This document shows, in pieces, positions 1-9,390 of a DNA stretch of 28,790 bases (within the stretch, counting starts at the first letter, position 1; each line of letters opens with the position of its first letter). A program made the translations under genes and the position numbers. The notes below the pieces were generated by a model that saw only the letters and a program-made list of their open reading frames with translations, had not been told where the DNA came from and ran no database searches. The stretch is from Isotricha intestinalis (taxonomy: Eukaryota; Ciliophora; Litostomatea; Vestibuliferida; Isotrichidae), in assembly GCA_023807065.1 (NCBI GenBank), contig JAJJLU010003834.1:1-28790 (forward strand), written 5' to 3'.

Positions 1-88
1 ACAAGAGAAAGCAGAAAAACAAAGAAAAAAAAAAAGAAGCAAGAGAAGCATTAGAACAAGAAGAAAAGGAATTAATGTCAAAATAGAT
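1..88 (+). pseudogene. Inverted fragment of a CCDC124-like gene
   Basis: The first ~85 bases nearly repeat, in opposite orientation, an internal piece of the intact CCDC124-like gene (about 2073-2157, minus strand). The shared part encodes the charged coiled coil up to the residues Glu-Leu-Met. The A-run has 11 bases here and 10 in the intact gene, which breaks the frame. The sequence then diverges and meets a TAG stop at about 82-84. It probably continues beyond the left edge. I read it as a duplicated, inverted, broken copy. Confidence 0.75.
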
Positions 89-1614
89 AATTGAGAAATT
101 GAATTTTTTTTGCAATCCCCTAATTTTAATAAATAGATTGAATTAACTTTTATTAAATAAAAAAATTTGCAAAACATTATTTTTCAAAACTCAATAAAAT
201 TTATGATTATTTATTTATCATATAAATCTATTAAATTAAATAAAAACAATTTTAATTTATTTATTTATGCGGGTGATTGGGGATAATTTGTAAATTAAAA
301 AATAAAACAAAAATTTGTTAAAACATTTATTTCAAATATTTAAATTATAGTTGATATTATATCATTTAGTTTATTAATTTTGTCGCTTAATGAAATAAGA
401 ATGTATTATTTATTAACTTTTCATCATCTTCATTATATTCTTCTTCTATTCTTTTAATTATAATTTTTTGTTATTCATTAATCATTTATCTTTACAATTT
501 CCAAAAGTCATCTTTATAAAAAAGAATCATTTCCTCTTGAAGAGAAATATCCTAATGAATTCCCTACTTCTCCATATTTAATTTTTATTTTAAAACCATT
601 TTATTTCTTGAATCTCAAAAGAATCTGGATAGAATTGAATTTTTTTTCTTTCGTTTCATATTTTGACTTTTTTAGGTGTATAAATTCCAAATATTTTTTT
701 AATATTTTTGTCAAATAAATATTGATAAATAAAATAAGTCATTTTCAGGTATTTTTATAATGAATCATTATTGCTTTTTTTCTATCAATCCTATTCTTTT
801 ATTTGAAAAAAGTATTGCTTCATTTTCCTTAACTGGATAATAATTCTTATAAAATGGTAATTCTAGTAATTAAATCATTAATTCACCCAAAATTTTTTTA
901 ATTTTCCTCTTCTAACATATACTTTATAATTAAATAAATGAATTTTACATCTTAATCAGAAATCATTGATATTGTAGTTGATTCAAATTTTATTTAAATT
1001 TTGAAACACCTGTATTTAAGGAAGTAAAAGATTAAAAAAATTAGAATCTTCATTTCATTTATGAAAAAATTTTTTTTGGACAGAATGCATTGAATCTTTT
1101 TTTCTAAATTAATATAATTAAATTCATAATCTGGTCATCAGTAATTTCAACATAAATGAAAATAGTTTTTGTAAAATTTAATTGTAATTGTCTTTGATTG
1201 AGTCAGTGATACAATTATGAATTGAAATAATAAAAATATTAAATTAAATTAAATTTCATCTTTCACTCAAATATTATTCCTCAAAAAATACATTAAAAAA
1301 TTCCTAGATTAATATTAATTAATAATAATTCAGATATAAATTACATAATATTATCTTATCTTCATCTAAATAAAAAATATATTTATTAAAATTTATTGAT
1401 ATACTTCTTTTATTATTTCATATATTTTTTTCCTTATTTTTTCTTTTAAAATTCAATATTTGGCCTTTTTAAAATATTTTATTAATTTTACAAATCTATA
1501 ACCTTCTATTTTTTTATTAAAAAACAATTTTCAATAAAAATTAAAAATAATTATTTTTCAATAAAATATATAAAAGAAAATTTAAAAAATAATCATATAA
1601 AAACACAAAAAGAC
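89..1614. other. Gene-poor stretch with possible decayed coding remnants
   Basis: I see no intact gene here. On the minus strand, short protein-like runs are broken by stops and frame changes. One around 780-890 reads LPFYKNYYPVKENEAILF and continues for about 13 residues. I do not recognise the family. The remaining bases are A/T-rich with no tRNA-like or repeat structure that I can support. Confidence 0.35.
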
Positions 1615-2351
1615 TTATTCTTTCTCATCTTCCTCATCTTGAGCTTTTTTAGCTTTTTGAATATTAGCTAAATAAATAGGATTTTCTGGAGAAGTTTTAA
1701 ATTCCTTTTGTATCATATCAATATATTGACTTCTTTTTAAATTAGGATATTCTTCTTTATAATTAGGTAATCTTTTTTCAAAAAAATTATTCCAAGCTTG
1801 TCTCATTCTTTTTTCAGGATGTTTATCATAATCTTCTAATTTTATTTCTTGTAAAACATTATCAATTCCAGAAGCTTCAATAATAGAAATTCCATCTTTA
1901 GTTTTGTTTTCTAATTTTCCATAATTTGGATTTACATAAGGTTCATCAACATTAATATCATCAATTGGATTTTCATTTTCTTTTTTATCTTTCTCTTTTA
2001 ATAATTCTTTAATTCGTTTTTCTTCAAATTCTGATATTTCTCTTTTTGTTGGTGGTTTTAATTTATATTGATTTCCTTTTGCCATTAATTCCTTTTCTTC
2101 TTGTTCTAATGCTTCTCTTGCTTCTTTTTTTTTTCTTTGTTTTTCTGCTTTCTCTTGTTCTTTCCTTCTTTTTTCTTCTTTTTTTTGTAAGATCTTTGGA
2201 TCTGTTTCTGCCCAATATGCGTCTTCTTTCTCTTTTTCCCTTTTTTCCCTTTCTTCTACTTTCTTTTGCTTTTTTCTCTCTCTTGCTTCTTCTTTTCTAT
2301 TTTTTTTATATAATATTTTTACTTTGTGTTTATTCCAAATTTTTTAGGCAT
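1615..2351 (-). CDS. CCDC124/Lso2-family ribosome-associated protein (two exons)
   Basis: The spliced gene is complement(join(1615..2296,2323..2351)) and encodes 236 aa. The N-terminus reads MPKKFGINTK after removal of a 26-nt intron, matching the family start MPKKF...NTK. A basic coiled coil follows, with the family hallmark DAYW (here EDAYWAETD) at about residues 49-57. The conserved C-terminal box contains HPEKRMRQAW, then LPNYKEEYPNLKRSQ and SPENP. CCDC124 and yeast Lso2 bind ribosomes and are linked to ribosome dormancy and recovery; that role comes from the family. The ATG at 2351 is chosen because the first exon restores the conserved start; without splicing only a 156-aa C-terminal part (Met at 2085) would be read. 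The gene stands alone and is followed upstream by a decayed Rab gene. Confidence 0.88.
2297..2322 (-). other. 26-nt spliceosomal intron in the CCDC124-like gene
   Basis: On the minus strand this stretch starts GTAAAA and ends AATAG. It interrupts codon 10 at phase 2. Without removal, the frame from ATG at 2351 hits TAA at once. With removal, the conserved MPKKF...NTK start joins the charged coiled-coil frame. At 26 nt it is among the shortest intron sizes known in eukaryotes, similar to those of some ciliates. Confidence 0.82.
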
Positions 2352-2879
2352 TTTATTCTGATATATAAATTTATTTTATTTATAATATTTATTTAAATTT
2401 ATTTGGATAAAATTATAAAAATAATTATTCTTTGATTTAATAATGAAAAATAATTAACAATTAATCATTTTATTATATTTTATATTAATTTTATATTTCA
2501 CTATTATTTCTTTAAATTTAAACAAAGACATTTAATCATTTTATCTGATTTATTAGAACCAACAAGAAAATCCTTAATTTTTTCTTCCAAATATATATAT
2601 TTCTTTTTCAAAAGAGTTCATAGTTTGTACAAATCTTTCTTTATCTAAAACTTTTGTTTTATAAAGTAGAACTAAATACGTTATTCTATTTTCTAATTTA
2701 TTATTTCTTTTTGACTAAAAACTCCTACTTTATAAAAAGATTGAAAAATTCTTACAATAAAAATATAATTAAAGATATTTTGGTTATTTCCTTTTATTAA
2801 CAATTATTGAATATTATGGAATGGATAATTTACTAATATCTTTAACTTAATGTAAAAAAAATGATTTAAATTATTTCCA
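2352..2879. other. A/T-rich intergenic stretch
   Basis: No gene is supported. It holds the presumed upstream region of the CCDC124-like gene and, from about 2500 on, possible C-terminal debris of the decayed Rab gene next to it. No RNA gene or repeat is evident. Confidence 0.3.
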
Positions 2880-3240
2880 TATATCCAATACTAAATTCTT
2901 TAGCTTTTTCTTCACCTTCTTCAACTTAATTTCTCTTTTATCATTTAAATCACTTTTGTTACCAATTAATATTAAATTATTTTTGGCTATCTGTTTTCCT
3001 TATTTCATTTAACCGTTTTTCAGAATTAATAAAGGTTACATAAATTTTGCCATTATATCTTTTAAAATTTCCCGGATTTATAAATAAAAAGGAGGAATAT
3101 ATGTTAAACTTTATTTTATACCAAATTATATTTATTCTATCTTGTGTTAAAGATATTCTTTTTTTCATATTTTTTTTATATACTTATATTATTTTAAATG
3201 CCTAAGTTTCATTAATAATTCTATCATTTAGAACTTTTTG
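2880..3240 (-). pseudogene. Decayed Rab-family small GTPase
   Basis: Reading the minus strand from 3240 downwards, Rab-like pieces appear in the correct order in shifting frames. A run like VLNDRIINET resembles the segment before switch I. KKRISLTQDRINIIW resembles the strand leading to the WDTAGQ box, but DTAGQ itself is lost. VTFINSEKRLNEI follows. NLILIGNKSDLNDKRE at about 2930-2985 carries the guanine-specificity motif NKxD. Stops and frameshifts separate the parts, and the P-loop was not recognised. Rab proteins direct vesicle traffic; this copy cannot encode one. Confidence 0.65.
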
Positions 3241-3434
3241 ATTTTCTCTTGTTTTTACTCAGTGGATATTTCTTATATTTTTTTTCTTAAATTTTAAATT
3301 TTATTTGTTGTTTGACGAATTTTTTTAATTTTTTTGAATTTGTATTTAAAAAGAATAATAATATTTATATTATCATATCACTTAAAAGATTATGAAGTAA
3401 AAAATATAAGGATAATTCATTTATCTATTATTAC

Positions 3435-5072
3435 CTAATAAATTATCATTTTATAATCTAAATTTAAATTTAGTTGAGAATTATTATTTTTTTTAGATTT
3501 ATTCATTCTTTCATTTTCATCTTTATAATTTATTGTTCTAAAAGATTTAAAAGGTGCTTCAGTTTTTCTTGATTTAATTATAATTTTATTGAATCTTCTT
3601 TCTGATTTACTTTTTTTTTCTTCATCTATTTTTTTCAATAATTTTTTTTGTTCCATTAATTTTTCCTCTTTATTATCAAATTTCCTAAGATCGATCATTT
3701 GAAAGAATAATTTTGGATTTTCCCTTTCCATAATATCTAAAATTTTAATATATTCACTTATTTTATTTTCTTTAATTTTCAATTTATGATTACATTCATT
3801 AATTATATCTTTAATTTTCATAGATTTATTTTTTATTAAAAGATTTTCATCACTACCACAAATCGAATAATAAATTTCATGAATTAAATTTGTTCCTTGT
3901 TTTATATCTTCAATCCCACAAAATTTTGGTGTAATTGGTAAATCTTTTGATTCTTTTTCATATAAATTTATTAATTTCTTTAATTCATTTTGAAGAAAAT
4001 TATATCTTATTTTCATTTCTTTTATTATATCATTTGCTTCTTCTCTTTTTTTTTTATTTTGTATTTCATTTTCTAAATTATCATTTATTATTTTTAAAAC
4101 ATTATCTTGAACTTCAACGAATTTAGAAATTATTAAATTTGGGTCATTAAATATTTCTTTTAATTCTTTTTCATCTTCCTCATTTCTATCTAAACTAAAT
4201 TTATAATTATTAATTGCATTTGAAGTAAGGTTTCTATAATCAATTTTCTTTGAAGAATTTTTATTGTGATTTGTTAAAATGATTTTATCGAATTTTCCTT
4301 TGTCTCTTTTTAAAATTTCACTTATAAATTTAGCATAATTTCTTATTTCTTCTAAATTTTCTAAAATTTTTAAAATTTGTTCATTGTAGGCTTTTTCTAT
4401 TATTTTATTTGACAATTCTTTTTGTTCTAATTCATTAATTTGTTTATACATTTTATGTAAAGAATCTCTAATTTTTTTGAAAGAATTATTTTGTTTTTCA
4501 ATAATTGAGATAAAATCTTCTTTATTTTTAGTTAATTTCAATTCTTTATTTTCAAGTTTTATATTATCTTCATTTAATTTAATTTTTAATTTTTGACTTT
4601 CATTTTTTAATAATTTTATCATATAATTTTCAAGTCCAATTATTTTATTTTCATGAATAAATTTTGATACAAAACCATTTTTATCAGTGAGTTTATTTAA
4701 ATTTCTTTTTTTATAATTTAAAATTTGATTTCTTGGTTCAAATACAACATTAATATTCTTTTTATTAAAAGCAATATTTGTTTTAAAATTTTTATTAAGT
4801 TCATTTGCACCATTATTCCTTGTCATATGTTTTATACTTTGAATTTTTTTTAATACATTAAATTTATTTTCTTCATTGGATACATATAATCTACTAAAAC
4901 TTTTACTTTTATGATGAAAATGCTTTGATTTTTCTTCTTTATTTTTATTTTTATTATTTTTATCATCTCCTACTTCTGATTTAAATAATTTTTCTGCTTT
5001 ATCTATTAGATTATTTAAATTTGAAAGAATATTATTATTATTTAAATCATCTTTAATTTTGATATAAGACAT
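3435..5072 (-). CDS. Coiled-coil protein, possibly cilium-associated
   Basis: This is a single-exon gene of 545 aa starting at ATG 5072; a TTG lies just upstream in frame. It ends in TAG. The protein is rich in Lys, Glu, Asn and Ile. Long heptad-like helical stretches run from about residue 140 to 250, again around 320-375, and near the C-terminus (about 465-500). There is no signal peptide or membrane segment. A short basic tail with SRKTEAPFKSF follows the last helix. The overall style, coiled coils followed by a short basic Arg/Lys tail, recalls axonemal CFAP100/CFAP73-type proteins, but I could not match a defining motif, so function is unassigned. It points away from the RBR gene, with 367 bp between the two starts. 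Confidence 0.7.
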   Translation of the reverse strand: MSYIKIKDDLNNNNILSNLNNLIDKAEKLFKSEVGDDKNNKNKNKEEKSKHFHHKSKSFSRLYVSNEENKFNVLKKIQSIKHMTRNNGANELNKNFKTNIAFNKKNINVVFEPRNQILNYKKRNLNKLTDKNGFVSKFIHENKIIGLENYMIKLLKNESQKLKIKLNEDNIKLENKELKLTKNKEDFISIIEKQNNSFKKIRDSLHKMYKQINELEQKELSNKIIEKAYNEQILKILENLEEIRNYAKFISEILKRDKGKFDKIILTNHNKNSSKKIDYRNLTSNAINNYKFSLDRNEEDEKELKEIFNDPNLIISKFVEVQDNVLKIINDNLENEIQNKKKREEANDIIKEMKIRYNFLQNELKKLINLYEKESKDLPITPKFCGIEDIKQGTNLIHEIYYSICGSDENLLIKNKSMKIKDIINECNHKLKIKENKISEYIKILDIMERENPKLFFQMIDLRKFDNKEEKLMEQKKLLKKIDEEKKSKSERRFNKIIIKSRKTEAPFKSFRTINYKDENERMNKSKKNNNSQLNLNLDYKMIIY

Positions 5073-5439
5073 CAATTTATTTTTTTTTCCTTAAAAAAAA
5101 TATTTTTTATTAAAACAAATATTATAATTAAATTTCCCTGAAAACCAAGGTCAATTATAAATAAAATGAAAAAAAATTATAAAAATTTAAATTTTAAAAT
5201 TAAAGTTTAAAAAATAAAAGATATCAAAACATTTAAATTGAAAAAAGAAAATATTTGAAACAAAAATATCTGTATTTAATATTTTTTTTTCATTTTTTTT
5301 ACTTTATTTTTTTATATTTTAATTGTTATTTAAGAAATTTAATAGGTTTCTTTTAAAAATATATTTTCATTTAAAATATAAAATATATTTAATCAAAAAA
5401 ATTAAAAAAAAACTTAAAAAAATCTTAATAATAAAAATA
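5073..5439. promoter_or_regulatory. Shared upstream region of two divergent genes
   Basis: The 367-bp gap separates the starts of the coiled-coil gene (-) and the RBR ligase gene (+). It is extremely A/T-rich with long T and A runs. It must contain both promoters if each gene is transcribed alone, but no specific element can be named. Confidence 0.3.
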
Positions 5440-6909
5440 ATGAATATAGAACTTTTAGGAGGAGAGAATTTTCTCCGTGAATCCAATTTTAGTGGTGATT
5501 ATCTATTAAATGACACTTCTTACAATGATGACTTTCAGATATTAGAAGATATGGGATATAAACCAAATATGATTAAAAAAGTTTATGCATTTTTAAGACC
5601 AGCTTCTTTAGAAGAAGCAATAAATTTTATGACAGAAGAAAATGGAATATATTCTCATAATTTTTTTAAAGATTATAAACACAAAAAAACAACATGTTAT
5701 ATATGTGGTCAACCAAAAGAATATCATATTAATTATGAAAATGATGAATTAGAAGATGAAATTGAAAATGAAATTGAAATTGATGATGATAAGTTAAAAT
5801 TCATTGAAAAAAAAGAAGAAAAAGATTTTACTTGTAATATATGTGGAGAAAATATAAAATTAAATTCATCTAATGTTACAAAAAATAGTAAATGTGGGGA
5901 TGAATATTGTAATCATTGTTGGTTTAGTTATTTAAGAAGTAAAATTGAAGAAGGTTATGTTAATAAAATAAAATGTATGAATTATACATGTAAAGAAATA
6001 TTATCAGATACATTTATAAGAAATATAATAAAAGATAATAAAACATTAATAGAAAAATATGAGAAATTTTTAGCGAAGACAGAAATATTAAATAATCCGA
6101 ATAAAAAATTTTGTCCTAAAAAAGGATGCGAGAGTTATGCTGAAAAAATAGGAAAAGAAAAATATGTTCAATGTAAAAATGGACATAAATTTTGTTTTAA
6201 TTGTATGAGAGATTGGCATGGAAAAGAAGAATGTGAAAAGAAAGATGAGGAAGATTTCAAAATATGGAAAAAAGGAAAAATAATAAAGCAATGTCCAAAT
6301 TGTAAAATGTGGACAGAAAAAAATGAAGGATGTAATCATATGACATGTGCAGAATGTAAATTTCAATGGTGTTGGTTATGTGGAGAAAAATATTCATTAA
6401 ATCATTATCGTGAAGGAAAATGTAACGGATTACAATTTTATAAACCTACAAGTGAAGAAGATATTAGTAGAGTACTTAAACAAGGACTTCAAAGAAATAA
6501 TGTTAATTCTAATTGGAGAAACTCTGAAGGATTAATCAATTTTAGATTTTATAATACTGGATATGATATTAATAATCCTCTCAGAGATTTTTATGATTTA
6601 AATTGGTTTGTTAAATTTTTATATATTTTACAATATATTTTCTTAGGTTTTAATTATATTGGGATTAGAGAATGTGAAGTTGCAGATAGAAGAATTAATA
6701 GAATAGGATACTGCTCTAAATATTATTTTAATTGGTGTTATTATATACATTTAATTATCTCTTCTCCTATTTTTCTTGTTCCAAGAACTGCTTTTATGGT
6801 TATTACTATGATACCTTCTTTTTTTTATTATCAATTTTTTTATAAAATTTGGATTCATTATTGGATTGAAGTTGTTGACAATAATGGGAGATTTAGATAT
6901 GGTTATTGA
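5440..6909 (+). CDS. RBR (RING-IBR-RING2) E3 ubiquitin ligase with membrane anchor
   Basis: The 489-aa product starts at ATG 5440; in-frame sequence upstream is lysine-rich A/T translation and unlikely to be coding. A UBA-like helical motif (LEDMGYKPNMIKKVYAFLRP) lies at about 31-50, and a lone CxxC follows near 87. RING1 begins at Cys132-x2-Cys135. The IBR contains FCPKKGCESYAEK and CKNGHKFC. RING2 has QCPNC, then EGCNHMTC, where Cys298 aligns with the catalytic cysteine that accepts ubiquitin from E2 in RBR ligases. Two hydrophobic regions (about 389-408 and 428-476) suggest a C-terminal membrane hairpin. In RING1 the usual Cys-Gly-His-x-Phe-Cys is Cys152-Gly-Asp154-Glu-Tyr-Cys157, so one expected zinc ligand is Asp. 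Ariadne-like architecture is clear; the substrate is unknown. Confidence 0.92.
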   Translation: MNIELLGGENFLRESNFSGDYLLNDTSYNDDFQILEDMGYKPNMIKKVYAFLRPASLEEAINFMTEENGIYSHNFFKDYKHKKTTCYICGQPKEYHINYENDELEDEIENEIEIDDDKLKFIEKKEEKDFTCNICGENIKLNSSNVTKNSKCGDEYCNHCWFSYLRSKIEEGYVNKIKCMNYTCKEILSDTFIRNIIKDNKTLIEKYEKFLAKTEILNNPNKKFCPKKGCESYAEKIGKEKYVQCKNGHKFCFNCMRDWHGKEECEKKDEEDFKIWKKGKIIKQCPNCKMWTEKNEGCNHMTCAECKFQWCWLCGEKYSLNHYREGKCNGLQFYKPTSEEDISRVLKQGLQRNNVNSNWRNSEGLINFRFYNTGYDINNPLRDFYDLNWFVKFLYILQYIFLGFNYIGIRECEVADRRINRIGYCSKYYFNWCYYIHLIISSPIFLVPRTAFMVITMIPSFFYYQFFYKIWIHYWIEVVDNNGRFRYGY

Positions 6910-7679
6910 AAATTATTTTTGTTTTTTTAGTTTAATTTTTATTTATCATGGTTTAATTTCTTAATCTCTAATTATTTTAAAAATGGAAGAATTATTTTGA
7001 AAAATAGAAAATTTATTGTTAAATATAATTCAAATAATTTTTTGGTTTAGACCACTATAAACAAATAATACTTAATCAATAATTTAATACATTTATAAAC
7101 TTTAATTCTTTTTGTATAAAGTAATTATTAAATATAAAATAATATAATAAACATTTCCATTATTTGAAAGTAAATAGAACATCAAATCAATTTCTGACTC
7201 TAAAATATCTTAACTCTAGCTCTCTGTTCTGTTGAAAGTTTAAATCATAATAGAATATTGAATTATAATTTGAAATAATAGTTTATACTTTTATTATAAT
7301 TAAATTCATTATTTCTTTTTTATCTCCAAAATCTAATAAATTAAAATTATTTATTGAGATATTAATTATTTAAAATTTTGCATTCAATTTATTTATTAAT
7401 TTTTAATTTTTGTTCTTCATTTCATTTTTTGATTTTTTTTTTATTTAAATCTTCTAATAATCATAATTTTCTTATTGACATATTTCTTTTTTATCTTTAA
7501 AATTAATTTTTTATGAAAAATTTTTATTATAATTATTTTAACAAAATTAAAAAAATCAAATATTAATAAAAGGACTATAAGATATAATAACCTCAATATT
7601 TAATAAATAAAAACATAATAATTTAAAAATAATAAATTTACTTGACTGGTATTTTATGCTAAATAATATTTATAAGCAT
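6910..7679. other. A/T-rich intergenic stretch without a recognisable gene
   Basis: This lies between the converging ends of the RBR gene (+) and the coiled-coil gene (-). I see only short broken reading frames; one minus-strand run near 7210-7240 reads LSTEQRARVKIF before a stop and is not enough to name. It probably holds both 3' ends. Confidence 0.35.
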
Positions 7680-9296
7680 TTATTCAATATCTTTTTCAAT
7701 ATCAATATTATTTTTAATATCTTCTAAATTATCGATCACCGGAATAATTTTTTCTTGGAATGATTCAGATAATTTATAAAAATCTATAATTTTATTAATT
7801 ATTATTTTAATATTATCTTTTGGTAGATCAAAAGAGTTCATATTTTGAATGATTGTTAAAATTTTAGAAAAAATAATATTATCTTTTATATTAGTTATAT
7901 CATTATTTCTTTTTAATTCATTATTTATATCTAGTTCGATAATTTGTTTTGAAAAAGTCTCCCAAAAATTTAGGTCTTTTATTATATTGCAATTTTGAAT
8001 AAAACAACTTAAATAAATCTTTTTACCATTTTTATTTAAAAAAAAATAAGTAAGAGACATAATTATGATTAACTTTAGATTTCCAACATTATTTTCTTCT
8101 TGAGAAATATTAATAAAAATTTGATTTATTAATGAACCAAAAATTTTCATTGATTTTGCATTTTTAATACTTAAAATCCCCTTTGATCTAATTTGATTTA
8201 TATATTTTAAAAAATAATCTCTTAGTATTTTTTGTTTTAAATATTCAGGTATAATATATTGTAATTTTTCATTGATTTCTCCTAATTCAATTAAGTCGTA
8301 AATAAATTGTTTTATATTTTGTTTTTTTTTTTCTGTTTCAATATCAATTTCTTTAATCATTTCAGGAAAATCATTTATCATTTTCTCTAATATTTCAATT
8401 GCTCTAGAATCACAATCAATTAATTTAAATGTCATGGGTTCATATTTTAATAAAGGAAATTCAATTGAAATCAATTTTAAATCTTTTTCTTCTTTTTCAT
8501 TTTCTTTTTCTATTTTTTCATTGTCATTACTTATTGATATATTATTATCTAAACAAGACACTGATTCTAATTTTTTTGTTAAAACAATTAAATTTTCTTT
8601 TAAACTGTTTTTGTATTGTAAATAATCATTTTTAATATTTTTTATTTTTGAATATAATTCTGAAGAAAAAATATTTAAATTGTTATTACTATCTAAATAA
8701 TTTTGATATACTGATTTCACTTCAGATTGAGTTATTTTCTTTTTTTTTTCTAATTCTTGAATAATATTTTTATTTTTAAAATTATTATAATTATCTATAT
8801 ATAAGTTTTCTAATTTATTTAATGTTTCAATATATTTTTTATAATTGTTGAAATTTAATTCATATTTTTCTTGAAATTCCTTTAAAATTATATTGAATTT
8901 ATTTGATTCTTCTAGAAATTTAAAATGATCTTCTTCAAATTTATTTGTAATACCTTGAATAATTTCTCCAACAACCATTAAAATATATTGAAATTTTTCC
9001 TGAGTTGAATTAAGAATATTCAGAAACACTTCATGAAAAAATGTTTTTGGTTCTATATTTATAATATCATTTGATACTCTTTTCAATAAGATATGTATTT
9101 TAGATAAAAAATCCTTTATAAATTCTTGATAACACATAAGTACATTTCCAATATTTCCTAAAGTATAATCAAGACATATTTCTTCATTTTGATTTGAAAA
9201 AAATTTTTCTATTTGATTTTTTTTTTTTTCATTTAGTTGAAAATATAAAAGATTGTTTTGATAACCATTTTCTTTTTTAATACTATCTTTTAACAT
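7680..9296 (-). CDS. Coiled-coil protein with BAR-like N-terminal helices, full-length copy
   Basis: A 538-aa single-exon gene starting at ATG 9296. The first ~250 residues form long helices. The stretch around 100-165 (VVGEIIQGITNKFEEDHFKF and onwards) has the spacing of BAR/F-BAR membrane-curving domains, with aromatic and acidic residues at intervals, but this is a structural guess without a signature motif. A low-complexity acidic Glu/Lys segment near 255-270 separates it from a second helical domain (about 280-538). There are no membrane segments. It lies 94 bp downstream of the B-box/WD gene on the same strand. The first ~211 codons are repeated at 24096-24727, where the gene is cut short, so this is the intact member of the pair. 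Confidence 0.72.
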   Translation of the reverse strand: MLKDSIKKENGYQNNLLYFQLNEKKKNQIEKFFSNQNEEICLDYTLGNIGNVLMCYQEFIKDFLSKIHILLKRVSNDIINIEPKTFFHEVFLNILNSTQEKFQYILMVVGEIIQGITNKFEEDHFKFLEESNKFNIILKEFQEKYELNFNNYKKYIETLNKLENLYIDNYNNFKNKNIIQELEKKKKITQSEVKSVYQNYLDSNNNLNIFSSELYSKIKNIKNDYLQYKNSLKENLIVLTKKLESVSCLDNNISISNDNEKIEKENEKEEKDLKLISIEFPLLKYEPMTFKLIDCDSRAIEILEKMINDFPEMIKEIDIETEKKKQNIKQFIYDLIELGEINEKLQYIIPEYLKQKILRDYFLKYINQIRSKGILSIKNAKSMKIFGSLINQIFINISQEENNVGNLKLIIIMSLTYFFLNKNGKKIYLSCFIQNCNIIKDLNFWETFSKQIIELDINNELKRNNDITNIKDNIIFSKILTIIQNMNSFDLPKDNIKIIINKIIDFYKLSESFQEKIIPVIDNLEDIKNNIDIEKDIE

Positions 9297-9390
9297 TCAA
9301 AATTATATTTTTTTAAAAAAGAAATAATTTATAATATATAATATTTAACTCTGAAAGAGAATATATTTTATACATTAATTATTAATTAAA

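Noticed and set aside
2046..2396. Open frame on the plus strand opposite the CCDC124 coiled coil
   Set aside because: It is the antisense reading of a Lys/Glu-rich helix, which yields a Leu/Phe string; the minus-strand frame has family matches.
3435..5072. Naming the coiled-coil protein CFAP100
   Set aside because: Only general coiled-coil style and a basic tail resemble it; no defining motif could be matched by eye.
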